From DASPKM01 sp963817075 (GTDB lineage: Bacteria; Bacteroidota; Bacteroidia; Chitinophagales; Chitinophagaceae): DNA of 64,000 bases. Location of the stretch: the NCBI GenBank assembly GCA_963817075.1, contig CAWFMT010000009.1:625626-689625 (forward strand). Reading direction: 5' to 3'. How positions within the stretch are numbered: the stretch's first letter is position 1; every line of letters starts with the position of its first letter. The position numbers and the translations under genes were made by a program. Under the pieces are notes generated by a model. The model had not been told where the DNA came from and made no database searches. It saw only the letters and a list, made by a program, of their open reading frames with translations. Positions 42,161-52,009 of this stretch are shown here, piece by piece.

Positions 42161-42335
42161 AAAGAATTTTGTACTCCGCATCGATGAAGCAATCTATCAA
42201 GCCCTCGAGAAATGGGCGGGGGATGAGTTTAGATCAGTGAACGGACAAATAGAATGGATAATTCAACAGCAATTGAAGGAATCCGGACGATTGAAAAACG
42301 ATCATAAGAACTCAACAAAGTCAAAGAAACCTTAA
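42150..42335 (+). CDS. Ribbon-helix-helix (Arc/HicB-like) DNA-binding protein
   Basis: 61 residues. NFVLRIDEAIYQALEKWAG supplies the beta-strand with alternating residues (FVLRID) and the first helix, and SVNGQIEWIIQQQLKESG the second, a standard ribbon-helix-helix. A basic tail (KNDHKNSTKSKK) ends it. Start ATG lies inside the preceding gene (11-bp overlap), so translation is coupled. No toxin gene adjoins, so a toxin-antitoxin call is not supported; it may repress its own operon at the dyad 40725-40747 (inference). Confidence 0.85.
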   Translation: MSSKKNFVLRIDEAIYQALEKWAGDEFRSVNGQIEWIIQQQLKESGRLKNDHKNSTKSKKP

Positions 42336-42339
42336 CTAC

Positions 42340-42483
42340 AAGAAGTAAGTTCCAAGATCCAAATATCAAAACCCAAAGAAAGAAGAAAAAATATCAATAG
42401 AAGAATACAAACACTGCAATCTATTTTTTTTTATTTCTCCTATTGACTATTCTTTGGTTCTTGCTACTTGGTTCTTGGAATTT
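42340..42483. repeat. TTCCAAGATCCAAA heptamer inverted repeat
   Basis: TTCCAAGATCCAAATATCAA with ACCCAAAGAAAG is mirrored by CTATTCTTTGGTTCTTGC, TACTTGGTTCTTGGAA about 50 bp on. The word family returns in nested form at 61.59-61.69 kb. Convergent spacer behind the SPFH operon. Confidence 0.75.
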
Positions 42484-42486
42484 GGC

Positions 42487-44862
42487 CTAGAATCCCTTCT
42501 TCTTCTCCACATCTCTCTTCATAGGATTATCTATTTGATTCGGGTTTCTCCTGTTTGCCTGCTTAAGTTTGAAAAGTTCAAACCTTGTTGGAGCGGCATT
42601 TACATTGGGCCATGTATTGTTGCTTTCATCAATATCTGCAGTCTCTTTCAATGGATCCAGTCTCACCATGCTAACCTCCTTATCTTTCACGAACATCTTT
42701 GTTACATTGTTTTCATTGTGTCGCCAGATCTGTGCAGGAATTCGATTTATCTCCCTTGAGCCATCCTTGTAAACCCATTCTATGATTAGAGGCATTACCA
42801 ATCCCCCTTTGTTAGTAAAGTTTAATTCATAGATATGCTTACCAGCGTATTTCGCTTTTTGCTCTGCATCAAGAGCTTCTACTTTAGGGTCAACCTTGAT
42901 ATTAAATGATGTTGTATCGAAAGGATGAAACCCTCTTGCGTATTCCCAATAAAAATCGCGAAGAGTAGTGTCAGTATCAGTCAGAAATTTGACATTCTTA
43001 TCATCCCTGTTTCGGATTTTTGATATGTCTTCATAGGAATTTAATTGAGGCATATCTATTCTTACTGTACTATCGTAGGGAACAGGAACTGCAGCATTAA
43101 CGTCTGGTCGAAAATATTTTACAGAGTCCAGGGAAATGTCGCATGGATCAGTTGAATAAAACCACCCCCTCCAAAACCAATCGAGATCTTCACCGCTGGC
43201 ATCTTCAAGTGTTCTGAATAGATCTGCAGGAGTAGGATGGCGAAACGCCCATCGTTTTGCATATTCTTTAAAGGCATAGTCGAACAATTCACGGCCCATA
43301 ATTGTTTCACGAAGTATATTCAGCGCGGTGGCAGGCTTCGCATATGCATTTGGTCCGAAATGAATTATGTTTTCGGAATTCGTCATTACCGGTTCCAATT
43401 GATCCTTCGGCAGTTTCATATAATCAACTATAGCATTTGCCGGCCCTCTTTTAGAGGGAAATTTATTATCAAATAAACTTTCGGTCAGAAACTGAACGTA
43501 TGTATTCAATCCCTCATCCATCCATGTCCATTGGCGTTCGTCACTGTTAATGATCATCGGAAAGAAATTATGTCCCACTTCATGGATGATGACTCCAAGC
43601 ATTCCATATTTTACTGACTCAGGATAGGTTCCATCAGCTGCAGTCCTTCCATAATTAAAACAAATCATCGGGTACTCCATTCCATTTGAAGCTTCCACGC
43701 TTTGTGCTACCGGGTATGGATAAGGGATTGTATATTTTGAATAGGTTTTAACGGTATGCGCCACAACCTTGGTTGAATATTTTCTAAACAACCCATATGC
43801 TTCTTTTGGATAAAAGCTCATGCACATGACCTTCTTTCCTTCCACCCAGGCCGGCATCGCATCCCAAATAAATTTCCTGGAAGATGTCCATCCAAAATCA
43901 CGGACATTGTCTGCCTTGAATATCCAGGTCTTCTTTTGAGTACTCTTTTTTTTCTCAGCAGCCTTTGCCTGCTCAAGCGTTACAATTTCAACAGGCTCTT
44001 TTGCATTTGATGCTTTCTGGTATCTTGCAAATTCTGCCGGACTCAACACCTGTTGATAATTCTGGCATTCACCTGTTGCACCTACAACATGGTCGGCAGG
44101 TACAGTCATCTGAACTTTAAAATTTCCAAATGAAAGTGTGAATTCACCTCTACCTGCAAATTGTTGGTTCTGCCAGCCATAAGCATCTCCATACACACAA
44201 AGCCTGGGATACCATTGAACGATCGTGAAAAGATGATTTCCGTCTTCAGGAAAAAATTCAGAACCACCTCGACCGCCCCTACCAATGAGATCTGGGATCT
44301 TATAACTCCATTCTACATTGAAAATAAACTTCTGACCTGGTTTTAGTGGAGCAGGAAGTTCCACTCTCATCATAGTTCTATTGATCGTGTGTTTCAGATT
44401 TTTGCCATTCGCATCCTGGAGTTTGCTGATTTTTACTCCATAGCCATTATCACTCCTCGCTTCCAATTCCTTTTCAATAGTAACATCATTTACTGTTGAA
44501 TCAACCTTGCTATTGCTTTGATAATTTGCCCTGTTTATTGTGCTATGTTCATTTTCATCCAATTGTAACCAGAGATATGTGAGAACATCGGGGGAATTGT
44601 TGTAATAAGTAATTACTTCCGAACCTTTCAACTTCATGTTTGGCTCATCCAGTTCACACTTGATATCATAATCACATCTCTGTTGCCAATATTTTCCGCC
44701 TGGCGCACCACTAGCTGCTCTGTATTCATTAGGAGTAGGTAAGACCGTACCTAACTGTTCGAATTTATTACCATGGTTGGAACCAGGATTGTTTTGAATA
44801 TTCTGAGCACTGCTACCCAACATTATCATTACCAGTGCGAATAATAAAAAACTTTGCTTCAT
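42487..44862 (-). CDS. Exported M1 family metallopeptidase
   Basis: 791 residues from ATG 44862, with signal peptide (KQSFLLFALVMIMLGSSAQ). The N-terminal beta domain carries QRCDYDIKCELDEPNMKLKG. The zinc site is HEVGHNFFP near 424 with the third ligand in WTWMDEGLNTY near 445, and the exopeptidase motif GxMEN is replaced by NGMEYP near 393. The C-terminal helical domain and a last beta domain follow, ending in a Lys-rich tail. It lies 11 bp downstream of a HupE-like gene on the same strand. It differs from the pair of M1 genes at 53-57 kb by a longer N-terminal region. Confidence 0.9.
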   Translation of the reverse strand: MKQSFLLFALVMIMLGSSAQNIQNNPGSNHGNKFEQLGTVLPTPNEYRAASGAPGGKYWQQRCDYDIKCELDEPNMKLKGSEVITYYNNSPDVLTYLWLQLDENEHSTINRANYQSNSKVDSTVNDVTIEKELEARSDNGYGVKISKLQDANGKNLKHTINRTMMRVELPAPLKPGQKFIFNVEWSYKIPDLIGRGGRGGSEFFPEDGNHLFTIVQWYPRLCVYGDAYGWQNQQFAGRGEFTLSFGNFKVQMTVPADHVVGATGECQNYQQVLSPAEFARYQKASNAKEPVEIVTLEQAKAAEKKKSTQKKTWIFKADNVRDFGWTSSRKFIWDAMPAWVEGKKVMCMSFYPKEAYGLFRKYSTKVVAHTVKTYSKYTIPYPYPVAQSVEASNGMEYPMICFNYGRTAADGTYPESVKYGMLGVIIHEVGHNFFPMIINSDERQWTWMDEGLNTYVQFLTESLFDNKFPSKRGPANAIVDYMKLPKDQLEPVMTNSENIIHFGPNAYAKPATALNILRETIMGRELFDYAFKEYAKRWAFRHPTPADLFRTLEDASGEDLDWFWRGWFYSTDPCDISLDSVKYFRPDVNAAVPVPYDSTVRIDMPQLNSYEDISKIRNRDDKNVKFLTDTDTTLRDFYWEYARGFHPFDTTSFNIKVDPKVEALDAEQKAKYAGKHIYELNFTNKGGLVMPLIIEWVYKDGSREINRIPAQIWRHNENNVTKMFVKDKEVSMVRLDPLKETADIDESNNTWPNVNAAPTRFELFKLKQANRRNPNQIDNPMKRDVEKKKGF

Positions 44863-44873
44863 TTCAGTTTGAT

Positions 44874-45455
44874 TTAATTCGGAATTCTTTCTATAACCAT
44901 CAATAACGCAAGGCTGAAAATGCATCCTGACACAAACAGGATATAATCTCTTCGCGCAATCTTAAACAAATTGATGCATACCCAAGTGATCAGCAAAATG
45001 ATTGCCACGATCAGCAGTTGTCCCAACTCCAGGCCCAAATTAAAGGCTAATAGTTCGCCAACAATTCCCGTTTGCTGCCCAAGTAAGCTCTTCAGGTAAT
45101 TAGAAAAACCAAGTCCATGAATGAGCCCAAAGAATAAGCCAAACGCATAGATGACTGGGATTTTTGAACGAGGCTGGAATTCTGTTTGCCAAAGGTTGCT
45201 TATAGCCGTTATCAGGATACTTAGACTAATGAGAAATTCAATCCATCGTCCTGGCAGGTTAACAAGATTGAAAACACTTAAAGCCAGTGTCAAGGAATGA
45301 CCGATTGTAAATGCTGTAACAAGAACCAGGACCTTTCGCCAATCTTTAAGCAGATACCTGAGACAGAGTGCTGCTACAAAGAGGATATGATCGTAGCCTC
45401 TCCAATCTGCGATATGTTTGTAACCAAGTTCGAAATACAGCCAAAAATCCTGCAT
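44874..45455 (-). CDS. HupE/UreJ-2 family membrane protein
   Basis: 193 residues with about six membrane helices. The family motif is seen at the start: LGYKHIADWRGYDHILFVAA (His and Asp-His that may bind metal), with TAFTIGHSLTLALS in helix 2 and FGLIHGLGFSNYL in helix 4. HupE/UreJ proteins are thought to carry or sense nickel or other transition metals. It is the first gene of an operon with the M1 peptidase (zinc enzyme), and divergent from a DUF6702 gene 94 bp away, a neighbourhood I associate with Bacteroidota in general. Confidence 0.9.
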   Translation of the reverse strand: MQDFWLYFELGYKHIADWRGYDHILFVAALCLRYLLKDWRKVLVLVTAFTIGHSLTLALSVFNLVNLPGRWIEFLISLSILITAISNLWQTEFQPRSKIPVIYAFGLFFGLIHGLGFSNYLKSLLGQQTGIVGELLAFNLGLELGQLLIVAIILLITWVCINLFKIARRDYILFVSGCIFSLALLMVIERIPN

Positions 45456-45549
45456 ATATACATTAGCTCCAGGCCTGCGATTAGGAGAATTTTATGAAGT
45501 TAGGCTCAAAATAAAGACTGAGATTTGTATTGTAAAAATCAATTTTTTA

Positions 45550-46038
45550 ATGGCACTTCTACTTGATAAATGGCTTTTCACTGGGATCCTGGCGTTAGTT
45601 CATCCATATTTTATAAGTGTAACTGAGATCAATCACAATTCTAAAGAAAAAACCATCGAGATCAGTTGCAAGACTTTTACGGATGATCTGGAGAAATCAA
45701 TTGAGAAAACAGCTAACCTCACGATTGACGTCATTAAGGAAGGAAATTCGCTAAGAGTTCAAAAATTAATTCTTGAGTATATCTCAAAGCATCTTGTAAT
45801 TAAAGCAGATGGCAAGGCCTTACAACTTGAATTGGTGGGTTTTGAAAATGAAGAACTCTCAACCTGGAGTTATTTCCAGGTGAAGAATGTTTCAAAAATC
45901 AAAAAGCTTGAAATTACCAATAGAATACTCCACGAGGCATCGAATGAGCAGATTAACCTGATGCATGTTACAGTTAACAATAACAGGAAGAGTACTAAGA
46001 TTGACTTCCCCGACACTAATGCCGTGTTTGATTTTTAG
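45550..46038 (+). CDS. DUF6702-like exported protein
   Basis: 162 residues. A hydrophobic N-terminus (LLLDKWLFTGILALVHPYFI) is followed by SVTEINHNSKEKTIEISCKT, FTDDLEKSIEKTANLTIDVI, the middle ISKHLVIKADGKALQLELVG and a C-terminal HVTVNNNRKSTKIDFPDTNA. The HPYFISVTEINHN start and the overall plan fit DUF6702. Function is unknown. Its position opposite the HupE-M1 operon suggests a shared role. Confidence 0.75.
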   Translation: MALLLDKWLFTGILALVHPYFISVTEINHNSKEKTIEISCKTFTDDLEKSIEKTANLTIDVIKEGNSLRVQKLILEYISKHLVIKADGKALQLELVGFENEELSTWSYFQVKNVSKIKKLEITNRILHEASNEQINLMHVTVNNNRKSTKIDFPDTNAVFDF

Positions 46039-46039
46039 G

Positions 46040-46158
46040 GTAAACTGAGAATGTAAAATGCAAAATGTAAAATGGAAAATTAGGAAGAAGAATATTTGAT
46101 TGAGGAACGAGACTGTAATTTTTACATTTTTAATTTTTCATTTTGCATTCCTAATGAC
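46040..46158. repeat. AAAATG heptamer inverted repeat
   Basis: GTAAAATGCAAAATGTAAAA with TGGAAAATTAGG is mirrored by TTTTTACATTTTTAATTTTT and CATTTTGCATTCC. Period 7 bp. It lies between convergent genes; the related tract is at 2.82-2.89 kb. Confidence 0.8.
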
Positions 46159-46165
46159 TCACGAA

Positions 46166-48139
46166 TTATTGATTGCCCCCTGTCCCTGTAGTCAAAGTAT
46201 CTGTCTTGATTGGAGTAACCGGCGAAGAAGGAGCGGGGACAACATTTTTTTTCTTCTTTCTCCGGAATAATTCACCCATACTGTCAAACTCACGCCTGTG
46301 TGAGATACTGATACCAGAACGGTTTTCTCTTCCGCTGTAAATATAGTTGTATGAATCACGGTAGAAGAAGGTTAACAGTAATCTTCCATCCGGGCGAATT
46401 TTCCATTCTGCAGTGAAATCCGGAAGGAATTGAAACTTGGCAGCTTGCACCTGTTCAGAACTCAAACCAAAATCAAGTGCACTTCCAAAAGTAAAAGTTA
46501 AGCGTTCATCCAATATGCTTTTTGCGAAGGAAAGCGTTACCTCGCTTCGATCGATCAGGTATGCATTTCCACTACCAGCAAGAAAATTCGTTCCACTGTA
46601 TAACTGAGCATTGAAGTTCACTTTTATCCCTAAAGATTTTTCAAAAGCTCTTGAGAGTTCGCGACTGATCTGGTTCGAAATAAAACCAGATATACTGTTC
46701 ACGACCACACTTTCATAAAATCGTGGAGCAAGGTTGCCAGTACTGGTATTAGTGAGCGGTCCGAAACTGTTGAACACAAGCAGGAATGAAACCTGTTTGT
46801 TCAATTCATTTTCATCACTCTGGATGCGTTGAAGAACGAATTGCGCTTCCTGGTCGTTTCTTAACTCACTTCCCGGTGGTAGTTCTATCTGGAAGCGAAT
46901 AGCAGGCTTCATCAGCTTGCCTGTGAGTTCTGCAAGAACAAAAATCTTCCCACGATATCTCCGAATGTTTTCATTAGTATAATAGCCAGCCTCTGTAAGG
47001 TTAAGATCACTGAATCTTACATTTTCAGCCTCATATCTTGCCTTGATATTCATGTTGGCATCAAACGGATTTCCCGTCCATTGGATATAATTTCCGGCAC
47101 CTTCCAATAGTATGAATGGCTTTTTCAATACTGATTGAAAAGTAAAATTGTAATTCCCGCGATCGATATCATACCTACCTACAATTGTAAAATCATCATT
47201 GGTGCCTGCTCTTATTTCAAGATTGCCATGGCCATTGGCATTGATAGCATCACCTGTCAGATCATCGATTATTACCTTGACGTTTGCGTAATTATTTGCA
47301 GTGATATCTAATCTTACATGAAGATTGGTTTCGGCACCTACCCGTGAAGGCGTCATCTCTTTACCATACACTTTCCAAACAATAAAATCCGCATCAGAAC
47401 TTTCTCTGCCTGTGGATGAAGGTAAGGTCAAGGTGGAGCTGTCCACAGGTTCGCCTTCAATATCCATGTACATATTTTCTTGCGGGCCTCTCAACGTGAA
47501 ATTTGCCCTGCCAATCATGGTACCATAGAATTGGCTATTGTCCTTGGCCTTGGTATCAAGAAGTAGTAACCTGTTTGTATTGATTGCAAAGTCGTAATAC
47601 ATTTTCTTGAGCCCCTGATGACCTAATCTGGCCTTGGTTATATAACCGGTATTACCAAGATCATCTTTAAAACTGGCGGTCCCGAAATCCATAAATCCAT
47701 CGCCAAAGGTTATTGAAGCAGTTGGAATAGAATAATTTACCTGCGTATATGCAACTTTCATCTTGGCATTTACCAATTCAACTTTCCCCAGAAGTTTTAT
47801 GTTGCTTGCGGTTCCCGCAACTTTTAAGTTGCCGGTAGCAAATCCATCAATGTCCGTGAAAACACCGGCGAGGATTTTCTTCAGGGGCGATATACTCATG
47901 TTCTTGAAATTGCCATCAAGATTCATTTCCCTGTTGCCGGTGCTATCTGGCTTAGCCAAAAAACCATTCAGGTCGAAAACAAAATTTTTGTTATTTGAAA
48001 TTGCACCTATATCTATCTGCCCGGTTTTTTGATCATAATTTCCTCTTACCTCTATTAATCCTATAGAATCGTCATCCAGTCTGAATTGTTCAGTTCTGCC
48101 TTTTAAGCTCAGTTGCATCTTTCCATAAGGATCGATCAC
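46166..48139 (-). CDS. tamB: TamB C-terminal domain (intact 3' part of a frameshifted tamB)
   Basis: An open frame of 657 codons equal to the last part of TamB, the inner-membrane-anchored periplasmic bridge that carries phospholipids or helps outer-membrane assembly with TamA. Long beta-helix-like stretches precede the DUF490/TamB_C domain (about residues 290-620): GRYDIDRGNYNFTFQSVLKK, FILLEGAGNYIQWTGNPFDA, SFLLVFNSFGPLTNTSTGNL, NSISGFISNQISRELSRAFE and RLLLTFFYRDSYNYIYSGRE. A Lys/Pro/Thr-rich tail ends it. GTG at 48139 is only the first start in this frame; the true gene continues upstream in broken frames. Confidence 0.88.
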   Translation of the reverse strand: MIDPYGKMQLSLKGRTEQFRLDDDSIGLIEVRGNYDQKTGQIDIGAISNNKNFVFDLNGFLAKPDSTGNREMNLDGNFKNMSISPLKKILAGVFTDIDGFATGNLKVAGTASNIKLLGKVELVNAKMKVAYTQVNYSIPTASITFGDGFMDFGTASFKDDLGNTGYITKARLGHQGLKKMYYDFAINTNRLLLLDTKAKDNSQFYGTMIGRANFTLRGPQENMYMDIEGEPVDSSTLTLPSSTGRESSDADFIVWKVYGKEMTPSRVGAETNLHVRLDITANNYANVKVIIDDLTGDAINANGHGNLEIRAGTNDDFTIVGRYDIDRGNYNFTFQSVLKKPFILLEGAGNYIQWTGNPFDANMNIKARYEAENVRFSDLNLTEAGYYTNENIRRYRGKIFVLAELTGKLMKPAIRFQIELPPGSELRNDQEAQFVLQRIQSDENELNKQVSFLLVFNSFGPLTNTSTGNLAPRFYESVVVNSISGFISNQISRELSRAFEKSLGIKVNFNAQLYSGTNFLAGSGNAYLIDRSEVTLSFAKSILDERLTFTFGSALDFGLSSEQVQAAKFQFLPDFTAEWKIRPDGRLLLTFFYRDSYNYIYSGRENRSGISISHRREFDSMGELFRRKKKKNVVPAPSSPVTPIKTDTLTTGTGGNQ

Positions 48140-50987
48140 CTCAACGTCCCCTGTAAAGAGTCCTTCAATTCGATTGCTTTTAACAAATAAAGGCGTGAAA
48201 TCGCCAAGGTTTATTTTCTTAAGTGACTACCTTGAGGTCATTTGTATTGCCTGATATCGGAAGGCACAGTAGTCACAACTATTTCCTGTTCCCCACTGAA
48301 AATTTTGACGCCATCTGCTGAAACAATATTCTTACTCAGGACGAGTTCGCCATCTTTTGCAATCTGCCATTGCTTGCCATTGATCTCAAAATGTGGATGG
48401 CTCGAAATAGATCCGCATGCCATCCGGAATAGTTTCCACTCTTGCAGCAATATCGGCTGAATTCAACGTCTGGCTTGCGCTTGTCTTGAATGCGAACTTT
48501 GAAACAGTCATTGGCAGAATTGATCCGATATAGGTCTGCTGGGAAATGCAGACTGTCATTGAAAAACATGTCGCAAACTGGTTTCCATACAAGACTATCC
48601 AGATTACCGCGGCCTTTAACCTGGTATTGTTAAATGAATAATGTTTTGATATTTGAATTGCGGTACTTCCGCATTCAGATCCAATAAATTTTCTTTTGAA
48701 TTGATCCTGCCACTGATGGTTGTGAAATTGAATCCTTTAACCGTGGATTAAACAGTCTCGAGATAATCATCAACATTTTTGGTAGTAACAACAAAGCTGA
48801 AATTTTCATTCTGTGGCTTGATCCTGGATGGTTTAATATAAGCAGGATAATACCGGTTGAGAAATGTTTGAAATGCTGCGGGCAAGTTCGCTTATGGCAA
48901 ATTCGCCTGCAATGGCAACATCAAATTCATTACTTACGATCGTAAGCGTCTTATTGTTGTCCATGATCCTCGACTCAAGCACAAGAGAATCGAAGGAAAA
49001 GCGTTTGCCATCCTTAAACACTGATGCATCATACATCCTGCGCTGTTCCCACGAAATCGTCGATATTGTCACCGGTGAAATTCAACTGAAATTTGCCATT
49101 GAATTGAATATCGCGGTTGTATAGGTTCGGGCTTCTGAAGATATCGCTTTCTCAACATGTTGCGGTAAAATCAAACTTGGCGCTGTCTGATTCAGGTCGA
49201 TAATACCTTCGAGACTACTATCAGGTTCGGATCTTTCGAAACAAACTTTCCATTGAATAATTTCTTGTTGAAACGATCCCATTAACATACATTCGCGATA
49301 AGGTAATCATTTGAATCCCAGTTCCTGTACCGTTCCATCCAGACTATCGCATCCAAGATTGTTTAATTGAAAACCAGCTTCCCCTAATACTTTCCTTTGA
49401 AGCTTAAAAGTTTCCAAATTGCTTATTATCCAGAAATTCGCCGAGCCGGAATTGCTGTAGTATTGATACTCCCTGAATACACTGGGTTGCGCCTGTTGAG
49501 CTTCATATTTAAGGTCACTACTATGGTGCCCAAATTGGTTTCAATCGTACCGTAAGTAACAAAGTCCTTTATGAAGCCCTTAAAATTTCCACGGAACCTC
49601 ACATACTCAATCGATCCATTCTGGGCATCGTAATATTTTTGAGATGCAGGCAATAATCTCACTGCATCGGCATAAGTCGTTTTAAATTCATTTGCTTTAA
49701 ATCGATAAGGTTTGGTTAATATCAGGAAGCCCTGCAATATGGAATCGCCATTCAGATAGGTGTTATTTCCCGCATATAATTTCAGAGTTTTTCCTTCAAG
49801 GTTATCAACCGATCCTTTTACTTGCCCTCCATCCTTATAATCTTGTCCCAATCTTTCTGCGGGGGCAAAAAACGCGATGTCCTCACTGTTCATCTCCGAG
49901 CTTGTCAAATTTGCCTTCCAGTGTCACATCAGTCAGGAAGCTTACCCATGTCCGTCGAAGCTCGAGTACCGCAGGCAAAATAGTCCTAAGGCGAGTGCGA
50001 TTGGTGCGAATGTCCGAGCTGATCGAATTCCATCAGCTCAGGATGCATTGTCAGTTGAGCAGTGAATTTTCTCACGTGGAGGCCGAGCGTTCTTTTGTTT
50101 TCAGGTCGATATCGGCTGTAATGGTGTCCTGGGTTAGCTGCAGGTCTTTAAACGTGCCATGAAATTTGGAGAAAATAGCATGTCTGTCCATCCAAGATAA
50201 GTATAGGCTGGCGTTCGGTTAAGCCGGTCGTTTTTAAAAGCACCATCTTCAATAGCTAATTCATCGATCAGACGTCCCAATTCCTCTGCATTCCATCGAA
50301 GTTTATTAGGGATCATTAACTATTGGTCTATCGACTTTCTGAGTTGTATCGCTTCGGGCTTATTTGCCCCTGTATATCGATATGAAAAATTGGGGTCTTG
50401 CAAGGAGAGTGATTTTATATGCGCGATCTTTTCTATTGAGGTCCACTTCTTCGGGATCCATTTTCAGAGAGCCGATCCTGATGACCTGGTTTTCTCCTTC
50501 CCACCCATCCTTCATCACAAAGCGATACATTTTCGAGGTCGACGATCTGGAAATTGTAGTCGATAGTTCTTTTACTTTTTGCCTTTTTAGGAACAGAAAA
50601 ATAATCAACAAGGAACTGGTAATTCCAAACGGAATCAGTTCTCTCAAAATTGATCTGCGCATCTTTTAGCGCAATATATTTTAGCTCGACTTGATCCTTG
50701 AAAAAGAACCAGTCGGTGATCGTGACTTCAGCGATGCCAGCATAAAGCAGTGTGTCATTATTACGGTCCTGCATAAGCGTACCTTCCAGCAGCATTTGGT
50801 TGAACAGCCAAAATCGACTTTCTTAATTCGAATGAGTTGGTTTTAAGGTCCCGCGAGAGCGGCTGAAGTAACTTTTCGCGCAAGCCAGTTCTGAACGGGT
50901 GTTGTCTGGATAGCTAGCCAGGCTAAAGACCACCAGCAGCAATAGGCTGAGCAGGGTGTACCGCGCTATTTTCCAGAACTTTTTCAA
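48140..50987 (-). pseudogene. tamB: TamB N-terminal and central part, many frameshifts
   Basis: TamB-like sequence continues in all three minus frames. From TTG near 50987: FWKIARYTLLSLLLLVVFSL (membrane anchor), then GIAEVTITDWFFFKDQVELK, RWNAEELGRLIDELAIEDGA, YKDGGQVKGSVDNLEGKTLK, DGKRFSFDSLVLESRIMDNN, NENFSFVVTTKNVDDYLET and INGKQWQIAKDGELVLSKNI, each in a different frame from its neighbour. At least eight single-base shifts are needed, four of them within 48.14-48.57 kb. Restored, the gene would be about 1600 residues, the usual TamB length. Either a real pseudogene or a stretch of poor base calls. Confidence 0.8.
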
Positions 50988-51169
50988 TAGATGGGGGATA
51001 GAGGTGTAAAATTAGCTATTCACTGTCGTTGAGCAAATTCAATACCATAGTGTTATGTTTTTTTTGCAGCAGGGTCAACAATTGTTAAAATAGGCAGAAG
51101 ATTTCGTCTTATGTGGGCTAAAATTGTATTTATTCGCTTCAGCGCTCGAAACTGCCCCATAATGGTTCA
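50988..51169. other. Divergent spacer between tamB and the methyltransferase
   Basis: 182 bp without any of the repeat families. It contains a T/A-rich stretch (GTTATGTTTTTTTTGC) and, on the plus strand, TATTTATTCG about 40 bp before the methyltransferase start, an imperfect -7-like box. Nothing else is recognised. Confidence 0.4.
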
Positions 51170-52003
51170 ATGAAAGAATACCTGAAGAACATACTAAAGC
51201 ATTTGAGGATTTACCATCCATTGCAGCGTATTTACAGGAGACGACTCACTTCCAGGCAACACCATCGAATACTTAAAGAATATGAACCATTCAGAAATGG
51301 TGTTCTGTTTTGCAATTTCTGCGGAGAATCTTATAGTCAATTTGCGCCCAGGTGGCCTTCAGATGAAGATCGTGAAGCTCTTGTCCGGAATAGCGTCATA
51401 GCAGGATACGGTGAAAATTGCTATTGCCCTTCCTGCATGAGTACTGCGAGGGAAAGATTGATTAAAGCAGTGATCTCGGATGATTTTGCCCTGGAAGGAA
51501 AACAGATTCTTCATTTTTCACCAGAAAAGAAGATCCTTGATTTCATATTAGAGAAGAATGATGTGACCACTGCCGATCTGGAACCTGGCTTCTATAGTGC
51601 TGTGCATAAGCAGACTATCAAACAGGACCTAACTTCTCTCCAGTTTCAGGATAGTTCGTTTGACATCGTGATTGCCAATCATGTGATGGAGCATATTCCT
51701 GATGATCTCCAGGCTATGAAAGAGGTTTACAGGGTTTTGAAAAAGAACGGCACCGCAATTATGCAGGTTCCTTTTTCGACTAGCATAAAAACTACCATAG
51801 AACAACCAGGATTGAAAGACCCCAGGCAGCAATCTGCTCTCTTCGGACAAAAAGACCATGTGAGAATATATGAACTTGAAGATTATTTATCGCGACTACG
51901 AGAAGTTGGCTTCGATGTCAACTATCAATCATATGATGAATTAAAGGCTTATCATCAATTTGCAATTCAAACAGGTGAAGGTTTTATCAGGATCAGCAAA
52001 TGA
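51170..52003 (+). CDS. SAM-dependent methyltransferase with N-terminal zinc ribbon
   Basis: 277 residues. The N-terminal 90 residues have two Cys pairs, LFCNFCGES near 45 and CYCPSCMST near 84, which suggest a zinc ribbon. The rest is a class I methyltransferase: ILHFSPEKKILDFI (motif I variant), TTADLEPGFYSAVH (ribose-binding acidic residue), FDIVIANHVMEHIPDD (post-I, near 161) and LKKNGTAIMQVPFST. This type often lies in surface polysaccharide regions and may modify sugars; the substrate is unknown. Convergent with the acyltransferase gene, 6 bp apart. Confidence 0.85.
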   Translation: MKEYLKNILKHLRIYHPLQRIYRRRLTSRQHHRILKEYEPFRNGVLFCNFCGESYSQFAPRWPSDEDREALVRNSVIAGYGENCYCPSCMSTARERLIKAVISDDFALEGKQILHFSPEKKILDFILEKNDVTTADLEPGFYSAVHKQTIKQDLTSLQFQDSSFDIVIANHVMEHIPDDLQAMKEVYRVLKKNGTAIMQVPFSTSIKTTIEQPGLKDPRQQSALFGQKDHVRIYELEDYLSRLREVGFDVNYQSYDELKAYHQFAIQTGEGFIRISK

Positions 52004-52009
52004 TCGCCT

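Noticed and set aside
42150..42335. Antitoxin of a toxin-antitoxin pair
   Set aside because: The protein is RHH-type, but the overlapping partner is a two-helix membrane protein with a PH-like domain and the first gene is an SPFH protein; neither resembles a toxin.
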